DNA of 64,000 bases from Monosporascus cannonballus. Lineage: Eukaryota; Ascomycota; Sordariomycetes; Xylariales. A program made the position numbers and the translations under genes. This document shows, one piece after another, positions 59,549 through 64,000 of this stretch. Location: NCBI GenBank assembly GCA_004154925.1, contig QJNS01000222.1:1-64000 (forward strand), in the 5' to 3' direction. The notes under the pieces were generated by a model. The model made no database searches. It was given only the letters and a program-made list of their open reading frames with translations, and had not been told where the DNA came from. Positions within the stretch are counted from its first letter, which is position 1, and the number at the start of each line of letters is the position of its first letter.

Positions 59549-60716
59549 TCATCTAACGCCTTCCTCCACCTTGAACCTCTTTGTTGGACGAGGGTTAGAA
59601 TCTCCATTCCTCGTCGCGCCATTCCGTGATCTCTTAGAAGCATCCGACCCGGAGAAGCTAGGGCTAGATGTGGCATCAATCCCCGGCCCGTGGAAGGATG
59701 CGGCGGCCCTGCTGGTCCGGGACAAAGACTCAAGCCCTCCCCCTCTAAACATTACGCAGTCTCCCGGTCAAGAAAGCTTGATCCTAGCGCTAGAAACAGA
59801 GGTCTCCCCCTGAAATTATCAACGTATTGCTCGCGGGACCCCTTCTGAAGCGTCTTGGGGCTCACCTTGATGATTGCCGAGTGGCAACAGGCTAGCCAGC
59901 CTGTGCGTGGCGTCTGTGTGATCCTGGTGCCTTGCGGTATACGTGCTGATGCTAAGAACAGCGAATGTTGAGGAGGTCGGCTCCGACATCTTCATTTCTC
60001 GACATCGCCAAGTGCCTTAAACACATCGTAGCATTCTTGGTGTTCTTTCGGTTCCAGGGCCCTGAAAAGGAAGCGCGTGATTCCCGACCTGGTCCTGAGC
60101 ACCTTCTCCTAGAAAACACGTAATAGGAAGCTAGTGTGACCTTCTTGAGCCGCGCGGGGTCTACACCGTCCAAGGATCGTGTCGACAGTTGGCCAGACGT
60201 GATCAGGGTTCAGATGACCCTTCATTGCCCATGTGCCGTGATGTGCTGTACACCTGGTGGCGTTCTTCGATCTCCTCAAGAGACCGGGCCATATTTGCAT
60301 CCATCCCGGGATGTTTTTGTCGGATATAGTCGTCGATCACGTGCCATTTAGTATTCAGGATCCCGAGCGGAGCAAGCGACCACTCCGGAATCGCCTCCCA
60401 ACTTCGCGCACGAGCGAGGCACCAAGCAACAACGGGAAGAGGCCCTGGAATTTGCACAGAATGATGTGGGAATTCTTGTCCGCCACTATGACTGCCTCCT
60501 GCCGAACTCTCTCGTGTATGTGCGGGTTCGCAGCTGCAGCTTGATCGCGCTGGTAGTCCCAGAAAGCATCCGGCGTATGACTCCCTCCCCCATCTTGATC
60601 TGGTGAATGAGATGAGCAAGGTCGGCTACCGGATTCTGCGCCGCGGCTCTCATGTCGTCTCTCTGCGCTCCGGTCATCTTTAACCAAAACTCGCCGCGGG
60701 GGTTAAAGCGCTCCAT
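59549..60716 (-). pseudogene. 2-oxoglutarate/Fe(II) oxygenase-like gene, frameshifted
   Basis: The minus strand starts with RGEFWLKMTGAQRDDMRAAA and VADLAHLIHQIKMGEGVIRR, then in other frames VRQEAVIVADKNSHIILCKF, WHVIDDYIRQKHPGMDANMA and ITRFLFRALEPKEHQECYD. Next come STYTARHQDHTDA with an HxD pair, LLPLGNHQG, and after a gap PGDCVMFRGGGLE. The HxD plus the later PGD-containing strand resemble the double-stranded beta helix of Fe(II)-dependent dioxygenases found in uncharacterised fungal families. At least three frame changes are needed, although one (after NHQG, gtgagc..ttcag) could be a real intron. Tail residues are rich in Ser and Arg with a basic PRPTKRFK. Assignment is by motif only. 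Confidence 0.45.
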
Positions 60717-62436
60717 TTTTCTGTGGGAACCCTCTTCACCGTATACGACCTCCTTCAGATGAGAGACTCTGACCTTGAAGTCATGGATAGTGGTTGATCA
60801 CCGCCTCCTGCGGTGTCTCTCTGACGATTTTCCCTTGCTCTCGTACGCAGTGGACGCCGTCTTTCGCAAAGCATCCAGGTAAACGTTCACATCTCCGATC
60901 CGTGGGTCTCATAGACTAGTTAGCCAGGGAGTGTCAGCGGGATAGGGATACTAACGCGGTAGCGTACGTCGTCAGCCCAACGGCAGATATTCCTGCAATC
61001 TTTCAACGACGAGCCCTTAGTGTTTCCAGGTATATTCTTATTTTCCACACCATATTGTATAATCGCGGTTAGCCAGGCGGATTTATATCCATTCGGAAAT
61101 GGATGACGGGTTCTCTCTATCTGTTAATCTGGTTATAGCCCTTTTCAACGTCTCGTGCTTTCAGAGCTAGGTGATCAGATAGAACAGGTAAAGTAGCGAA
61201 GTCGAAGCGATGTTAAGCAGCTAAGCCGTATGCAAACAGAGGTTCTAAGATGAGGAAATCGAGGTGGGAGACTTAAGTATTCATGCAGAGTACCATGCAT
61301 CTGTAATTGTCTAGGTAACGATACCTACATGTAGGTAAACACTTTCGCTTGTGCAATTGATGACTTAAGCGAAGGCAATTCAGAGTCTCAAAGTTGATGA
61401 GATATTCCCCCGCTGTTTACAAGGCAGTACTATCAGGAATGACTGTAGATGTTTGTTTCTGTATTTCGACCTTGCCAGTGTCATTGCAAAAGTCATATTT
61501 ATATGTCGAATTGGCATGGAATTTGTCACTCTTGAGATCCTTAAAGCCCATTCGTCTTTGTGAGGTTCGCTGCAAGTACAGTGTGTGTGTCTGTACACTG
61601 TAAGCATCCGCCCCCTTTTTCCCACTGAATCTGCTTTACCAATCACGTCACAGCAATGCAACGCATAGTCTGAAGCCTCGTGACTGCAGTCAATTAGTGA
61701 ACATCAAAACTTCTGCAGGACGAGCTTATATTATCCTGTTGATGTCGTTTTTGTTAGGAAAAGAATGGCTGGTTGGTCTGGCTTCCAAATATAGTGGGAA
61801 GCCACATTTTAAAGGAGTGGTTGAATACGCGAGGCACATTCGCAAAGTCGAGCTGCTCATCGCCGTCATGGTTGCTGCTATTGTTGCTGGCCATGGGGAA
61901 GGTCAACCGGGACGACTGGTGGTATTGGGATAAAATTACGTATGAGAATAAAGATCTAAACGAGTACACTAGCTCTTGTTAAATTAAAGTATTATACTTC
62001 GACTAGACCTCCTTTTCCCCCATTAAAATATTGTGCCGAGTTTGTATTTGTTAGCTATCGGTGTTCAATTTACACATGTGGATGGGAAAATTCACCGCGG
62101 CCCAGATCTCCGCTGAGCAAGCACCCTCTTGGCTCGACCTGCTTGCTCTAGCCATTTCGCCCAGCCTTAGGAGCTCCAACAGGTCGAAAGACGTCGGATG
62201 AGAGGTGACAGAGACCTTTACGATATCCTTTCTCTTTCATTCCGCTTGGGATCGTCATCCTCAGTTTCTTCTTAAAGACACCTCCAGAGCAATCTTTACC
62301 GTTTTGGCCAGTGGCTATTGTGTATGTTGGCCGGCATACGTTTTCAACTTGCCAGCAAGGACCGAGGCCGTATACAGAAACATAAAGATCCTTAACCCCC
62401 GGTTCTCTACTACCAATTCCGCCATGGCGCCGTCGT
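60717..62436. other. Intergenic stretch without a recognised gene
   Basis: Short frames on both strands, none with a domain. A 14-bp palindrome (acctacatgtaggt) lies at about 61323-61336. No RNA gene was seen. Confidence 0.5.
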
Positions 62437-64000
62437 TCATTTTTCTATCAGGTACCCTGGGCTATAAGACTTTCCATTGCTGAGGATACGAATTTCGAAT
62501 AACTCTTGGAAAGCATCTGCCACTGCCTCGTTGCTTAAATCCCTGACGAGTCGGAATCGAGCTGGATGCTCTAGGATGGCGCCAATCTGACCAATGTTGG
62601 TCTGGCTTTGCGACCTGATGGGTAAGGCGATGACCGCCTTATTCGACTGGGCTCGGATTTCGTAATTTCTGTTGTGGTTTAGTGTAATCTGTACCGAGAA
62701 TATACGTTGTCCAACTTCAACGTAAACATCTAGGAACCGCTGCCTCAGCGCTTCCAGCCACTCATCCAGATGTGGAAGGCTAGATGCAAGCCCTATAGGA
62801 AATCTTCGAAGGGAGAGTCAAGTAAGGGTTCTTGCTGTCAGGGAAAATGATAAAGTACGGAGTGAGAGGCAGAAGAAGCAGCCCAGCAGGTGGTTCATAG
62901 TATGGGTAGTGAATAGATGACCATTAATGCCTGCCCTTTTTTAACTACTCGGGGGCGAAGCCCCCCTATATATACACAAACTGGAGCCAAACTGGTGGGT
63001 CGCTGGGCCCCGGAAAGGGGGCCGCACCTTGGCACCTGACACTTGCCCTCCATCTTGTCAAATCATGGATGGGTGGTGCAACCGGCTGCTCTAGATCCGA
63101 CGCGAGCGCTCTGGCTCGAACAACTCTGACAGTCATCAAGCCTCCTGGCAATACGGGTTTCGCGGGTCCTAAGGATATAAGGCAACCGGTCGCCATCACT
63201 AATGCCGTGTGCCTGGCCGGCTAGGAGCTCGAGGTTGCCGTCTGTTTTCTTGTTGACAAGGATAGTTGTTGCAAGATTCTCCGAATTGGGGGCCCGAAGG
63301 AGCCTTGGCCTTTGTTCCCATAAATGGCGGGATTTTGATGCAAGTGGTATTTCCGGCGGTCGTAGATGTCCTTATGGTTATTACCGATACCGTTATCCTC
63401 CTTCGGAATCATGAGAGGGAAGTAGGACAACGCCCCATGTACCTGCCCGTTCTCAAACTCAATTTCGCCTGCCTCGTGATGAGGACCACATGCAACGAGC
63501 ATGGCATACTTGTCGGGGTTCATAAGCCAATTAGGCATCATAGAGGCGTCGCAACTTGCTGAGCTATTAGCTCCGTCGTGAAGGGCTCTTTTAAAGTCTA
63601 AGGGAGATTTCGAACCAATTTCAGCATTGTAAGGGAGAAAACGGACGCTCAGGTCGCCGTCGCGGTACACACTGGCAGAGAAACAACAATCCAGAACAAG
63701 TATGACCACCAGCCCTTTTTTGGCCATGACATTTAGTGAATACGTAAGACTTCGGCCTAAAAGATACCCCTCCGAGTTTTCCTCGTTTCCACTGAGGAGA
63801 ACTAGCGCCGGGTCACCCCTGGACTGATTATAGGACTTGTTGTGAGGTTCTTCTCGGGTACCGTGTCCAGAATAGTGGATGTAAACGAAATCTCCAGCTT
63901 TGGCAACTTAGTGATGTCTCTCAAGACGGGGGTCACATTATGATATGTTGGCCATAGCTGCGGGTCTTCGGTTGGGCCAGAGAACTTGCGGTTGGTGCTC
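62437..64000 (-). pseudogene. Caspase-family (peptidase C14) protein gene, frameshifted, runs off the right edge
   Basis: The minus strand from the window edge reads GPTEDPQLWPTYHNVTPVL, then after a one-base loss near 63905 GDFVYIHYSGHGTREEP with the catalytic His. GDPALVLLSGNEENSEGYLL and VVILVLDCCFSASVYRDGDL follow, with the catalytic Cys; later comes YAMLVACGPHHEAGE and GQVHGALSYF. This is the p20-like core of fungal C14 proteases. Downstream, readable pieces continue in changing frames: NLELLAGQAHGISDGDRLPY, LDEWLEALRQRFLDVYVEVG, and a final IRILSNGKSYSPGY ending at 62437. At least three frame changes make it a probable pseudogene, although the catalytic pair is intact. The N-terminus lies outside the window. 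The long C-terminal extension is typical of fungal caspase-like proteins of unknown role. Confidence 0.75.
62835..62925 (-). repeat. Right copy of the 91-bp inverted repeat
   Basis: Reverse complement equals positions 1-91 except for one base. Similarity stops abruptly at 62835 (before ctgtcag); on the other side it cannot be followed, because the left copy is cut by the window edge. Confidence 0.85.

Overview
The window looks like nuclear DNA from a filamentous ascomycete (Pezizomycotina, perhaps a Sordariomycete; the exact group cannot be fixed from this sequence). The evidence is the gene set, short GT..CTAAC..AG introns of 44-120 bp, GC-rich exons, and a 19-kb AT-rich block with the CpA-to-TpA depletion expected of repeat-induced point mutation (RIP).

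Left arm (1-23.2 kb): ordinary genes in GC-balanced DNA. In order these are a small secreted protein, PAF1 (Paf1 complex), RER1 (Golgi-ER retrieval), a mitochondrial enoyl-CoA hydratase, a 970-residue protein with RING, several Cys-rich zinc modules and SH3, a very small metallothionein-like Cys-rich gene with an 11-nt first exon, and a CorA/Mrs2-type divalent-cation transporter with an intact GMN motif. A broken 3' piece of a nitrate-reductase-like gene follows.

Centre (24.4-44.15 kb): a transposon nest. A Tc1/mariner element (TA duplication, inverted ends at 24413 and 44154) was hit by a copia element (24807-30501, minus strand, CAAGC duplication) and by a chromodomain-bearing Ty3/gypsy element (30817-43542, plus strand, GTTTT/GTTTC duplication). 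The gypsy element was hit again, just after its polypurine tract, by a second copia element (37825-43328, GGAAT duplication). A 189-bp insertion with normal base composition sits inside the first copia element. The retrotransposon interiors are strongly RIP-like, while the LTRs and the 189-bp insert are much less affected.

Right arm (44.16-64 kb): a graveyard of a secondary-metabolite cluster. It holds a polyketide synthase (KS-AT remnant), an unassigned remnant, a truncated aminodeoxychorismate-synthase-like gene, a cytochrome P450 and a dimethylallyl-tryptophan-synthase-type prenyltransferase, all carrying frameshifts. After these come one apparently intact gene (glycogen-binding/CBM48 protein, three exons), a decayed 2-oxoglutarate/Fe(II)-oxygenase-like gene, and a frameshifted caspase-family (C14) gene running off the right edge. 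A 91-bp sequence at the extreme left recurs inverted at 62.8-62.9 kb with one mismatch.

The intact genes serve general cell functions and do not form a pathway. The PKS, P450, prenyltransferase and chorismate-amidating genes once plausibly worked together on a prenylated aromatic or polyketide product, but no intact member remains here.
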